Position numbers and translations under genes: made by a program. The notes below the pieces were generated by a model, which was not told the origin of the DNA, made no database searches, and was given only the letters and a program-made list of their open reading frames with translations. From Aquibacillus kalidii (lineage in GTDB: Bacteria > Bacillota > Bacilli > Bacillales > Amphibacillaceae), in NCBI RefSeq assembly GCF_014280935.1, contig NZ_JACLZI010000061.1:1-64000 (forward strand): a stretch of 64,000 bases of DNA. Direction: 5' to 3'. Within the stretch, counting starts at the first letter, position 1, and each line of letters starts with the position of its first letter. Below are positions 25,825-34,624 of the stretch, in pieces.

Positions 25825-25839
25825 GTATTTTTAAATTTT

Positions 25840-28800
25840 TTATTCTGTCATACCTTTTCTTCTTCTTTGAAGAACAATAAGTACAACACCTGCAACTAGA
25901 ACAATAAGACCGGTGAATAACCAGTTGTATGTGTTTGTTGCAGTTTCAGGAAGAGCTTCATCATCCGGTGCAGTTTCAACATCAGAGTCTGTTTTTGTTT
26001 TATTAGATCCTGAGGTGTTTTCAGAACCAGTTGACTTGTCAGGTCCTGTTGTTTCATCAGAATCTTTGCCTTTGTCTGAACCTTTTTGATCAGATCCAGA
26101 TGTAACAGCATTAACGGTGACAATACGTTTTACTGTAGTTACGTTGCCAGATGCATCAGATACAGTGTAAGTTAGAGTGTACTCTCCAACAGTAGTTGTA
26201 TCGACTTTACCTGAAACTGTTACAGCGTCAGTAAGGTTACCATCAGCGTTATCTGTTGCAGTGAATCCTGGTTCTACATAATCAGTACCTTGATCAACCG
26301 CAACTGTGCCTTCACCTTCAAGATCAAGTGCTGGTGCAGCTGTATCAATTACTGTTACTTTACGTGTTGCCGTTGCTTCATTACCAGATGCGTCTGCTAC
26401 AGTGTAAGTTACAGTGTACTCACCAACTGCGAAACGAAGATCAGTTGATTTCACAACATAGTCAGAGATGTTTCCATCAACGCTATCAGTTGCAACGAAC
26501 CCTGGATCAACATACGCATCTCCAAGCTCAAGTTCTACTGGGCTTTCGCCTAGGATCTCGATTACTGGAGCAGTAGTATCTACTACAGATACTGTACGAG
26601 TTGCAACTGCTTCGTTACCTGCAGCGTCAACTACTGTATATGTTAATACATAATTTCCAACTTTATTGACATCAACATTTCCAGATACTTTTACAGTTTC
26701 TGTTACATCGCCATCAACGATATCAGTTGCAGTGAATCCTGGTTCTACATATTCTGTAGCGCCTTCTACAACTACCGTAGTTTCACCAGTTAATGTTAGT
26801 GCTGGAGCAGTAGTATCTACTACAGATACTGTGCGAGTTACAGAGAATTCATTGTTACTAGAGTCAGTAACAGTATAAGTTAATGTGTACTCTCCTGGTG
26901 TAGTAGAATCTACTTCACCTGTTACAACTACTGATTCAGTTAAGTCACCATCTACGTTATCTGTTGCGGTAAAACCTGGTTCTACAAATTCACTACTAGC
27001 TTCCACTTCAACTGTGTTTCCATTCGTCAATTCAATGTAAGGTACAGTTTCATCTACAACATGAACACGACGTTCTACTACAGACTCGTTACCAAGTGCA
27101 TCAGAAACAGTGTATGTTAATACATATTCACCAGTTGTGTTGGTATCTACTTCACCAGTAACAACTACTTGATCAGCAACATCACCATCAACACCATCAA
27201 CTGCAGTGAATCCAGGTTCTACATATTCCGTAAATACTGGAACAATCGTTGGATTCTCCCCAGCTAATTCGATTACTGGACCAACACCATCTACAGTAAA
27301 GGAGTTAGATGTCCAAGCAATTGCGTTCCCTAAAGTATCCTCACCACGAACGTGTAGGTAGTAATTACCTTGTACACCATTAAGGGTTAATGTATCACCA
27401 TTGTTAAATGGTTTCCATGCGTCAAGCTCCGTTACACTACGCTTCATACCTTTAGCAGGTGCAGCTTGTGTAACTAATTCTTGAGAAGTTGACCACATAT
27501 ACTCTAGCGTACCTTCTTTTGCATCATCAATTGTTACTTGAACTGCAGGGTCTTTAACGATTTCTACTGATCCATTGTTATCCACTTCTGGAGTTGGAGC
27601 ATCGTTATCTACACGAAATACATCAGTGCTTGTTGCAAGCGTTGATCCGTTAGCTGCAATAGCTACTTCTACAGTATAGTTACCAGATGGTAAGTCTTCT
27701 GGAAGGGTTAATTGAACAGCAATTTCTTTCTCTGTTTTATCAGATCTATATGTTTGTACATCAGATAGTCCTTCTACTGCTACACCATCGCTATTAATAA
27801 CATTAGTTGTTACAGTTACTTCTTGATCAAGTGCTTCATCGTCACTTGTCACAGTAAGGTCGATTGTGTTCGTTCCTTCATTACTAGAATAAATGTCTTG
27901 TAAACCAGTAAATGAAACATTTGGTTGGTGATCGTCAAAAGAAAGTTTGATTTGACCAACACTCATGTCATCTGCTTGGTCTACTACCTCAACAGAAAGA
28001 CCATATTTAGGAACGTTACGCCCTGCATAGACTAATTCTGGGTTAGAATAATCGTTATAGTCGTTAAAGGTTGGTACTGCTGGTTGCGCATCTAATACCA
28101 TGTTTGCACCATCAGTAGCTGTAAAGTTAAGGTTCAGCTCATCTGTTGGATTTAATGAGAACGCAGCATCTTGAATTTGATATCTTGTACTGAAAATGGC
28201 TTCACCACTATCAGACCAAGTGGCTGCTGCTTGGTGTGCATCGACAACTCCTAGGAAACCATCACCCGGGTGATCTCCTACCCAGTTTTCTGTATATTTA
28301 TTGTCTACATACCAAATTACCATACCTGGATCTAGCGTAAGTACTGTTCCATCACCACGAGTAGTGTTTCCAAGCGCCTTATCTGCAGCTGCCCAGTTTC
28401 TCCACTCGATTAAATAGTAATGTTCAGATGATACTGTACCAGTTGATTTAGTAAATCCGGCTTTACTAAATGCAGAAGTATCAGACTCCACATCATCTGC
28501 TACGACTACTTCTCCATCAACTAAAATGGCAAGGTCATCAGCGTAAAGGCCTGGTAATACCGCTGCTGCATCAGTCACATAGTTAATTCCTACTTCTATT
28601 TTTTGCCCAACGTATTCAGATAAATCAAATGAAGCATTTATCCATCCATTCGAGTTACCAGTAATTCCGTGTCCAAGGTTACTACCATTTGGATTTGTTG
28701 TTCTTGTAATAACATTATTATTGCTATCAGTACCAGGAATAGCCACCCAATTCCCTGACTCATCCTTAACTTGAACATAAGCATAATCCCAATCTTCTTC

Positions 28801-30402
28801 AATGTCATAGTTAGCATTAAAGGAGAATTCTGCTGTTGTTGCATTTGTTAAGTCAACAGTGGTTGTTAGACTGTTATTTAAATCATTTCCACTACCACTG
28901 AAATATTCGTATTGACCACTAGTTGGTGTGTTCACAACTGTTTCTTTATTAGGTAATGTAACTTTTACCGCATCAGCATTTGTTCCTTTAACACTTGCTT
29001 GGTCTAAGTTAATTGTCTTTGAACCACTTTTTATATCTTCTAGGCTATACTCTACAGCTTTAAACCAGTTTGACCCTGGGTATTTGTTTTGTAAGTATTC
29101 CTTGTCATATGGACTAAAACCGGTTGGTTCTGTACCATTGATTTCACCTGCCCAGCTACCAGATGCCATTAATGTCCAATAATCTGTTGGAGCACCAACA
29201 CCATCTTTTGTATAGTTTGTATCATATTCATCAGGTAAACCTAGGTCATGGCCATACTCGTGTGCGAATACGCCTGTAGCACCGTCTTCTGGTTGTACGG
29301 TATAGTCATAAGCAGCAATTCCGCCGCCATCCCAGTAATCAACTGCAGCTTGTCCTTCTGTACCAGGAATAACTGTAGGTTCTGATAAACTCCAGCTGTG
29401 AGACCAAATTGCATCAGCACCAACACTTCCGCCACCAGCTTCTTCACCAGTACCAGCATGTACGAGCATTAAGTGATCGATAATACCATCTGGCTCACTG
29501 TAGTTACCATCTCCATCTACATCATAAAGATCTTCTTTATCAAATTCAGTTAGGTCGATTTCAGGGTCTTCTGAAGCATACGCTAATGCTTCATTTACTA
29601 ATTCACGAGGTCTAATATCACTACCATCTGGTGTAGGGTAGTTTCCACCATAGTAAGAAGCAGGATGTTCTGCTGTGTACCAGTCAGAAACAGCACCATC
29701 AATGGAATAGCTTCCGCCAGATTGTTGTTCATAATATTCTCTCATAGAAATAAGATCTTGGCCGTCAGGACCTTTGTAAGACTCTTCACCAAAGACCATT
29801 TCTTCATAATGTTCTTTTGTATAGTTATCGTATAGAAGAACAGGATCATCTTCTGCAGTAATTTCCCCAGTTGCAAGATCTGGGAATTCTATTAACAGAA
29901 CTAGAATCTTATCTGTTTGAACGGGTCCATCCCAACCCTCTTCCATAATCTTATCAGGTTCACTAGAACTTGCTTTTGCAAGCTCAGATTCAGATGCTTT
30001 TGGAGCAACAGCAGGAACTTGATCTAGTCCAGCCGCCTTTTGGATGTCTGTACGAACTTGTTTTTGATCCATTTGATCACTTGCTAAAGCTTCTGCACCT
30101 TTTGCACGCTTTTGCAGGTATTCACCTAGCTTTTTCTCTTGTACTTCTCTTGAAGCATTCGCATCAATAACTCCTTGTTTAATTAAAGATGCTAATACTT
30201 TCTCCTTGTTTACCATTCCCAAGTCAAATGGACCACTTACATGTTGTCCAAGAAATGGTAGATTTTCTTCTGTAGAACTTTGTACATTAATAGTAGATTT
30301 AGCTTCTACTGTTTGTACATTAGTGAACATTGGTGCGAAGGAACTAAATACCAAACCTGCTGATAGTGCAGAAGTTCCCATAATTTTCTTCCAATTCACC
30401 AT
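25840..30402 (-). CDS. wall-anchored immune inhibitor A-like M6 metalloprotease
   Basis: This 1520-aa protein has a signal peptide (cut near residue 34) and a propeptide-like segment. The M6 peptidase domain contains the zinc site HEYGHDLGLPDEYD (H381, E382, H385). A beta-rich region typical of InhA proteins follows. Five tandem Ig-like DUF5011 repeats (about residues 1030-1430) share EYVEPGFTATDNVDG and GEYTLTYTV. A low-complexity stalk leads to the sortase signal LPETA near 1483, with a hydrophobic helix and basic tail. InhA enzymes degrade host or environmental proteins. The sortase anchor and Ig repeats are additions to the usual secreted InhA (about 800 aa). Confidence 0.9.
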   Translation of the reverse strand: MVNWKKIMGTSALSAGLVFSSFAPMFTNVQTVEAKSTINVQSSTEENLPFLGQHVSGPFDLGMVNKEKVLASLIKQGVIDANASREVQEKKLGEYLQKRAKGAEALASDQMDQKQVRTDIQKAAGLDQVPAVAPKASESELAKASSSEPDKIMEEGWDGPVQTDKILVLLIEFPDLATGEITAEDDPVLLYDNYTKEHYEEMVFGEESYKGPDGQDLISMREYYEQQSGGSYSIDGAVSDWYTAEHPASYYGGNYPTPDGSDIRPRELVNEALAYASEDPEIDLTEFDKEDLYDVDGDGNYSEPDGIIDHLMLVHAGTGEEAGGGSVGADAIWSHSWSLSEPTVIPGTEGQAAVDYWDGGGIAAYDYTVQPEDGATGVFAHEYGHDLGLPDEYDTNYTKDGVGAPTDYWTLMASGSWAGEINGTEPTGFSPYDKEYLQNKYPGSNWFKAVEYSLEDIKSGSKTINLDQASVKGTNADAVKVTLPNKETVVNTPTSGQYEYFSGSGNDLNNSLTTTVDLTNATTAEFSFNANYDIEEDWDYAYVQVKDESGNWVAIPGTDSNNNVITRTTNPNGSNLGHGITGNSNGWINASFDLSEYVGQKIEVGINYVTDAAAVLPGLYADDLAILVDGEVVVADDVESDTSAFSKAGFTKSTGTVSSEHYYLIEWRNWAAADKALGNTTRGDGTVLTLDPGMVIWYVDNKYTENWVGDHPGDGFLGVVDAHQAAATWSDSGEAIFSTRYQIQDAAFSLNPTDELNLNFTATDGANMVLDAQPAVPTFNDYNDYSNPELVYAGRNVPKYGLSVEVVDQADDMSVGQIKLSFDDHQPNVSFTGLQDIYSSNEGTNTIDLTVTSDDEALDQEVTVTTNVINSDGVAVEGLSDVQTYRSDKTEKEIAVQLTLPEDLPSGNYTVEVAIAANGSTLATSTDVFRVDNDAPTPEVDNNGSVEIVKDPAVQVTIDDAKEGTLEYMWSTSQELVTQAAPAKGMKRSVTELDAWKPFNNGDTLTLNGVQGNYYLHVRGEDTLGNAIAWTSNSFTVDGVGPVIELAGENPTIVPVFTEYVEPGFTAVDGVDGDVADQVVVTGEVDTNTTGEYVLTYTVSDALGNESVVERRVHVVDETVPYIELTNGNTVEVEASSEFVEPGFTATDNVDGDLTESVVVTGEVDSTTPGEYTLTYTVTDSSNNEFSVTRTVSVVDTTAPALTLTGETTVVVEGATEYVEPGFTATDIVDGDVTETVKVSGNVDVNKVGNYVLTYTVVDAAGNEAVATRTVSVVDTTAPVIEILGESPVELELGDAYVDPGFVATDSVDGNISDYVVKSTDLRFAVGEYTVTYTVADASGNEATATRKVTVIDTAAPALDLEGEGTVAVDQGTDYVEPGFTATDNADGNLTDAVTVSGKVDTTTVGEYTLTYTVSDASGNVTTVKRIVTVNAVTSGSDQKGSDKGKDSDETTGPDKSTGSENTSGSNKTKTDSDVETAPDDEALPETATNTYNWLFTGLIVLVAGVVLIVLQRRRKGMTE

Positions 30403-30759
30403 TTTGTATGCCTCCCCTTCTTTGATAGACAGTACTTCCCTCTCTTACTTGCGCTGTCGATCAAAAGTCATTTTTTACTAACAAATCTATTAATCTCATG
30501 AAAATTCAGAATAGTAGATTAGTCGGATAATTTAAAATATACCATATATTAGGTAAATAAAGCACCTTTTTTTTACAAAAACATCAAAATATTCCCACTT
30601 TGTTAATATTTACTTAACATTTATGAGTCATTTGGATTCAAAAGTAGTAGATTTTAGTTGGACTAGTAAATTAGTTTGGAGCGTGATATAGTGTTTTAAC
30701 TAAACATTGTAACTTTTTTACATTTGATTCGACTAATAGAATAAGGAGGGACTTTTCTG
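30403..30759. other. divergent promoter region
   Basis: This 357-bp AT-rich spacer lies between the divergent M6 protease and BsuPI lipoprotein genes. Ribosome binding sites are clear on both sides (GGGGAGG for the protease; AGGAGGG for the lipoprotein). No operator was recognised. Confidence 0.4.
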
Positions 30760-31485
30760 ATGAAAAAGTTGATTTTACTCTTAATGATAGCCATTCTCTT
30801 CATAGTTGGATGTTCATCCAATGAGAAAGTTGAACAAACTAATCCGCAAGAGGCAAGTGTATCTACTAATGAACAAGAATCTGCTGAAGCAACGAGCGAA
30901 GATACTAGTAAAGGAGCAGCTGAAGAAGATTCTAAGTGTACTAATAATAACTCCTCACCTCCTACTCAAGTAGTAGAGGAAACTAACCAACCTTTAAATG
31001 GGGTGGTGGAAGCCGGGGAGACTAATCAAGCAGATAACGAAACTGAAGTCGAAAATACTAAGGATCAAACAACAACACCTCCTACCGGGACAAAAAACTC
31101 AACCCCTCCACGGAATAATGATGGAGGAAACAGAGGAACTAACCTAACAACTAATTTTGAACCTTGCATATCTTTTGAACAAAATGGAGATATTGCAAAT
31201 TTTGTCTTTCAGGTGAAAAATTCATCAGATTTTATGTTCACTTTTCATTTTGATAGTGGAAAACAATTTCAATATCAAATAAGAGATGAAAATGGAAAAG
31301 TCATTCGTGAAAGTGATTCGACATCATCCAGTAAACTTCCGAGCGAATATCCATTAAAGCCCGGTGGTGCAATTAGTCACAAAATTTCAATAAAAGGTTT
31401 GAATCCTGGTTCCTATACGGTTACATTTGTACTTAACGCAAAAGAAATACAACCAAAAGCTGGATTGAAATTTAAGGTTAAATAG
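30760..31485 (+). CDS. lipoprotein with BsuPI (intracellular protease inhibitor-like) domain
   Basis: This 241-aa protein has a lipoprotein signal (FIVGCSS; lipid on Cys18), then about 110 residues of Ser/Thr/Glu/Asn-rich linker and a C-terminal beta-sandwich (about residues 140-241: VFQVKNSSDFMFTFHFDSGK, YQIRDENGKVIRES, LKPGG...ISIKGLNPGSYTVTF). The domain resembles BsuPI, a subtilisin inhibitor of Bacillus. It would sit on the outer membrane face, possibly guarding against the cell's own proteases; an M6 protease gene lies divergently next door. The domain call is from pattern. Confidence 0.75.
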   Translation: MKKLILLLMIAILFIVGCSSNEKVEQTNPQEASVSTNEQESAEATSEDTSKGAAEEDSKCTNNNSSPPTQVVEETNQPLNGVVEAGETNQADNETEVENTKDQTTTPPTGTKNSTPPRNNDGGNRGTNLTTNFEPCISFEQNGDIANFVFQVKNSSDFMFTFHFDSGKQFQYQIRDENGKVIRESDSTSSSKLPSEYPLKPGGAISHKISIKGLNPGSYTVTFVLNAKEIQPKAGLKFKVK

Positions 31486-31489
31486 ATAG

Positions 31490-31536
31490 AAAAGGCGTTG
31501 ATGAATGTAAAATCATCAACGCCTTTTCTTCTTTTT
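31490..31536 (+). terminator. intrinsic terminator
   Basis: AAAAGGCGTTGATGA pairs with TCATCAACGCCTTTT, followed by CTTCTTTTTT. Confidence 0.9.
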
Positions 31537-31857
31537 TGATTTAGGTTCAGACCCGGCCGAAAAATAAAAGGATTTGTCCCTGATAGAAGGATTGTATTTT
31601 TTATGTGGGAATGAGCATTGTTTTCTAGATGATGTTTGCATTCCTTATCCTTAATCCCTAGGATGATTTAACATTAAATAATTACATACAACACATTTTA
31701 AAAGTATAACCTATTTGCTGTATTTAGAAATATGCAGAAGTTTTGGCGGCTTGTTTCGACAGGGTTAAATGCGCCATGCTATACTTATAGTAAGAATATT
31801 TTAGTCGCCAATACATAAAAATAACATCCTTTTGTAACAAGGAGGCTTAGGGTAAAT
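31537..31857. other. 320-bp spacer with two family-1 repeats in opposite orientation
   Basis: 31543-31570 carries GGTTCAGACCCGGCCGAAAA on the plus strand. 31751-31766 carries TTTCGACAGGGTTAA, the reverse complement of the CCCTGTCGAAA core. No gene is seen. Confidence 0.5.
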
Positions 31858-32589
31858 ATGGAGAAAAAGACCATATATGGCTTAACGAGTGATACTTTTT
31901 ACACAATTATAAACACATTTAAAAACTTTTCAAATAGTATTGAAAAGGTCATTTTGTTTGGGTCTAGGGCTAGAGGGGATTATAAGGTTACATCTGATAT
32001 TGACTTGGCTATCGTTTTTAGAGCCGACAACGAAAAAATATATAAAATTATCGATGATTTATCAGAGGAAAAAATCATACATACATTCGATGTTATCGAT
32101 TATAACAAAATTAACAATCAAAAATTAAAGAATTATATAAACGATGAAGGAAAAACAATTTTTCTTACAAAACCAAATGGAAAAGTGGTGGACAATATGA
32201 ACAAAGTGGCAGACAAGTTAACTGATTTAGAAAAGGCTATAAAAAAGCTTCATGAATCACTAGAAAGAGATCCATCTAATGATGATATTGTTGTTGATGC
32301 TACCATCCAACGCTTTGAATTTACCTATGAACTCTCTTGGAAAATTATGAAGGCATATTTAGAATATAATGGGCTTCTCGAAGTATCTAGCCCAAGAAGA
32401 ACTATAAAAGAGGCCTTTAAAGAAAGAATGATAAAAGATGGAGATAACTGGCTTAAAATGCTTGAAGACCGCAATAGAACATCACATACATACGATGAGG
32501 CAACTGCATTGGAAATTTACGGAAACATTAAATCCATATATATCAATCTTTTCGTTGACTTATTAATAGATATGAAAAAGAGACTATGA
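31858..32589 (+). CDS. fused MntA-HepT-type toxin-antitoxin (nucleotidyltransferase plus HEPN)
   Basis: This 243-aa protein joins two domains that are normally separate genes. Residues 1-105 form a minimal nucleotidyltransferase (MNT) with GSX10DXD complete (G35-S36, D47, D49; GSRARG...SDIDL). Residues 114-243 form a HEPN domain of the HI0074/HepT type, with RX4HXY as R205, H210 and Y212. In known MntA-HepT pairs the antitoxin AMPylates the Tyr and silences the HEPN RNase. A second start (ATG 32197, behind GGTGG) lies exactly at the HEPN boundary, so a free HEPN form could also be made. A family-1 repeat starts at the base after the stop. Confidence 0.82.
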   Translation: MEKKTIYGLTSDTFYTIINTFKNFSNSIEKVILFGSRARGDYKVTSDIDLAIVFRADNEKIYKIIDDLSEEKIIHTFDVIDYNKINNQKLKNYINDEGKTIFLTKPNGKVVDNMNKVADKLTDLEKAIKKLHESLERDPSNDDIVVDATIQRFEFTYELSWKIMKAYLEYNGLLEVSSPRRTIKEAFKERMIKDGDNWLKMLEDRNRTSHTYDEATALEIYGNIKSIYINLFVDLLIDMKKRL

Positions 32590-32616
32590 TATAGAGTCAG
32601 ACCCTGCCGAAAGACA
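32590..32616 (+). repeat. family-1 repeat copy
   Basis: atagagtcagaccctgccga followed by aagacac, directly after the toxin-antitoxin stop codon. Confidence 0.7.
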
Positions 32617-32669
32617 CTGGTATTCCTACTCTGACAAGTTAATTATACACTCCTTCTTTTCCTAAATTA

Positions 32670-32707
32670 AAAAACGGGACACGCTTCTAGGAAGCTGTCC
32701 CGTTTTT
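32670..32707. terminator. bidirectional terminator
   Basis: AAAAACGGGACA and TGTCCCGTTTTT flank GCTTC/GAAGC, giving a long near-perfect stem between convergent transcription units. Confidence 0.85.
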
Positions 32708-32709
32708 CA

Positions 32710-33177
32710 TTATCTATCGAACACAACACGTGTATTGCCAATCATATCGTGTACACCTTGTTTTTTAGCTGTAAATGCTACAACGACATACAAAAACACC
32801 AATATGAAAAATACGCGGTGTATGAATCTTCCTACTACCTCTCTGAATAAAAGGTCACTCCATTGTAACGGCTCTTCATCCTCACGAATAACCTTGATAC
32901 CAAATATCATTTTTCCTAGTGTTTGATTAAACTTCTTTGTCATGAATAGGAAGTATAGATAAAAAACGATGGAACTAAGCATCCCTGTTAACGTCCAGAA
33001 TCCCAAATCAAAGTCTACTCCATCATTGATAAATTTAAACGGACTAAGTAGGATGCCGTTTATACTAAAAACAATAATGATGTCAGCTAAATAAGCCCAA
33101 AATCGCATCCAGAATCCAACATAGCTTCTATTGGAAGAAGTTGGTTCTGTCACAGTTTCCATATGCTCTTCACTCAT
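32710..33177 (-). CDS. yteJ: RDD family membrane protein (YteJ-like)
   Basis: This 155-aa protein has three membrane helices and an RDD-domain layout: VGFWMRFWAYLADIIIVFSI near the start (the RDD motif appears as R-x-x-A-x-x-A-D), then the typical LGKMIFGIKVIRED loop and GNTRVV end. It directly follows sppA with a 12-base gap, the same order as sppA-yteJ in B. subtilis. There YteJ is reported to counteract SppA activity linked to lantibiotic resistance. ATG 33177 is preceded by AGGGGGTG. Confidence 0.88.
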   Translation of the reverse strand: MSEEHMETVTEPTSSNRSYVGFWMRFWAYLADIIIVFSINGILLSPFKFINDGVDFDLGFWTLTGMLSSIVFYLYFLFMTKKFNQTLGKMIFGIKVIREDEEPLQWSDLLFREVVGRFIHRVFFILVFLYVVVAFTAKKQGVHDMIGNTRVVFDR

Positions 33178-33189
33178 TACGACACCCCC

Positions 33190-34191
33190 TTATTTAGAAT
33201 ATAAATACATAGCACGTGGTGCATTGTTTTCTTGTATCAATTGCTTAATTCCGAGTAGCTCTGTTTCGGAACTCGTTAGACTTTTCATCGTTCCACCAAG
33301 AAATTGCCCGAAGCCTAATCCAGGTTCATATTCAATAACCTGTGCATTATCTAAATCCTGTTCTTCTTTCATCATAGCAATGACATCATCTAATGAACCC
33401 AGTTCATCAACAAGGCCTACTTTTTTTGCTTGCTCGCCAGTATAAACGCGACCATCGCCTAATTCACGAACGCGTTCTTCAGACAAATCACGCCCTTCGA
33501 CAATGACTTGAACAAAGTCATTGTACATACTATCAACCATTGATTGCAGTATTTTTCTTTCATCATCTGTCATTTCACGATACGAAGACATGATATCCTT
33601 GAATTCACCACTTTTAATGGTGTTAACATCTATACCAAGCTCCGTAGCAAGTTCAGCAAAATTAATGCTTTCCATAATAACACCAATGGAGCCTGTTATG
33701 GTAGCTTTATGTGCAACGATTTTATCTGCAGGTGCTGAGATGTAGTATCCACCCGAAGCGGCAGTATTACCCATAGATATATAAATCGGCTTTTCATATT
33801 TTTCTTTTATTTCGACAATATGATCGTGTATTTCCGCACTCTCTACAACACCGCCACCAGGTGTGTTGACACGGAGAATAATTCCGTCAACATTACGATC
33901 TTCAGCTGCTTTATCTAGCATATCTAAAAAACGTTTATGGTTGTATACGCTAGTATTTAATAATGTACTAGTTGCCGAGTCCTGAATAACACCGTCTAAA
34001 TGAAGAACGGCTATTTTTTTAGTAGGTGAGCCTTCTTCTATTACCTTTTCTTTAACCCCACTAACCTCTTCTTCTAAATTAAACATTGATTCGAAGTCAG
34101 TAGCTGCTAGACTGGTAAAAAACTGAAATAGTGTGGAGATAAAAAATAGCCCAACAGCAATAGATAGTGCGATCCATCGTTTTTGGTTCAT
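33190..34191 (-). CDS. sppA: signal peptide peptidase SppA
   Basis: This 333-aa membrane-anchored serine protease degrades leftover signal peptides and is linked to antimicrobial-peptide resistance. One N-terminal helix (residues 7-28) anchors an external S49 domain. The catalytic Ser146 sits in NTAASGGYYIS and the general base Lys198 in TIKSGEFKDI, almost the same numbers as in B. subtilis SppA. VNTPGGGVVES and TITGSIGV are further family blocks. It is the first gene of a two-gene unit with the RDD gene. Confidence 0.93.
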   Translation of the reverse strand: MNQKRWIALSIAVGLFFISTLFQFFTSLAATDFESMFNLEEEVSGVKEKVIEEGSPTKKIAVLHLDGVIQDSATSTLLNTSVYNHKRFLDMLDKAAEDRNVDGIILRVNTPGGGVVESAEIHDHIVEIKEKYEKPIYISMGNTAASGGYYISAPADKIVAHKATITGSIGVIMESINFAELATELGIDVNTIKSGEFKDIMSSYREMTDDERKILQSMVDSMYNDFVQVIVEGRDLSEERVRELGDGRVYTGEQAKKVGLVDELGSLDDVIAMMKEEQDLDNAQVIEYEPGLGFGQFLGGTMKSLTSSETELLGIKQLIQENNAPRAMYLYSK

Positions 34192-34624
34192 ATGTATTCG
34201 TACAACTCCTTTGTGTATTAGTAGTTAAATGATACAGTATTTGCTAATAATTTTCGAGCGTAAGTAAACGTAAGAGTTCCAATGCTTACATAGACAAAAC
34301 TATATAAGTAAGAGGTTTGACCATCTTTAATGCTTGGTACGGAAAAGTGATTAATTAGTTAAGTTTCATTAAGCATACTGTACAATAACTCATTTATTGT
34401 AACTATTGCTTTCTTATGAGTTCCAGTACCGCAAGAGGGAAGGGGGGAAGCATACCTCCACTAGGACGGAATAAATCAAATTGTTGTGGGGAGAGTCAAG
34501 ATTATCATACAATATTAATTATTTTTTTATGATCACATACAAAAAAAAGCAGAGGAAAAGTTACCTCTGCTTCTCATGATTAGTTTAAACCCAAACTGGT
34601 ACTAAGTGAGGGGACTATGTTTCC
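34192..34624. other. 430-bp spacer
   Basis: It holds the upstream region of sppA and, at 34547-34572, the terminator of the subtilisin-like gene. Nothing else is recognised. Confidence 0.4.
34547..34572 (-). terminator. terminator of the subtilisin-like protease gene
   Basis: AAGCAGAGG pairs with CCTCTGCTT. On the minus strand a run of eight T bases follows. Confidence 0.85.

Larger units (their letters stand above)
25424..25839. other. spacer with DoxX promoter region, repeats and M6 terminator
   Basis: 25599-25725 resembles 50475-50580 (TTTATTGACAT, ttattaattaggtact, gagctagttatagg, then the family-1 repeat ending CTGTCGAAAGACA). A GGTACTA direct repeat (25611 and 25626) may be a regulator site. 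25791-25824 is a terminator, listed separately. Confidence 0.5.
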
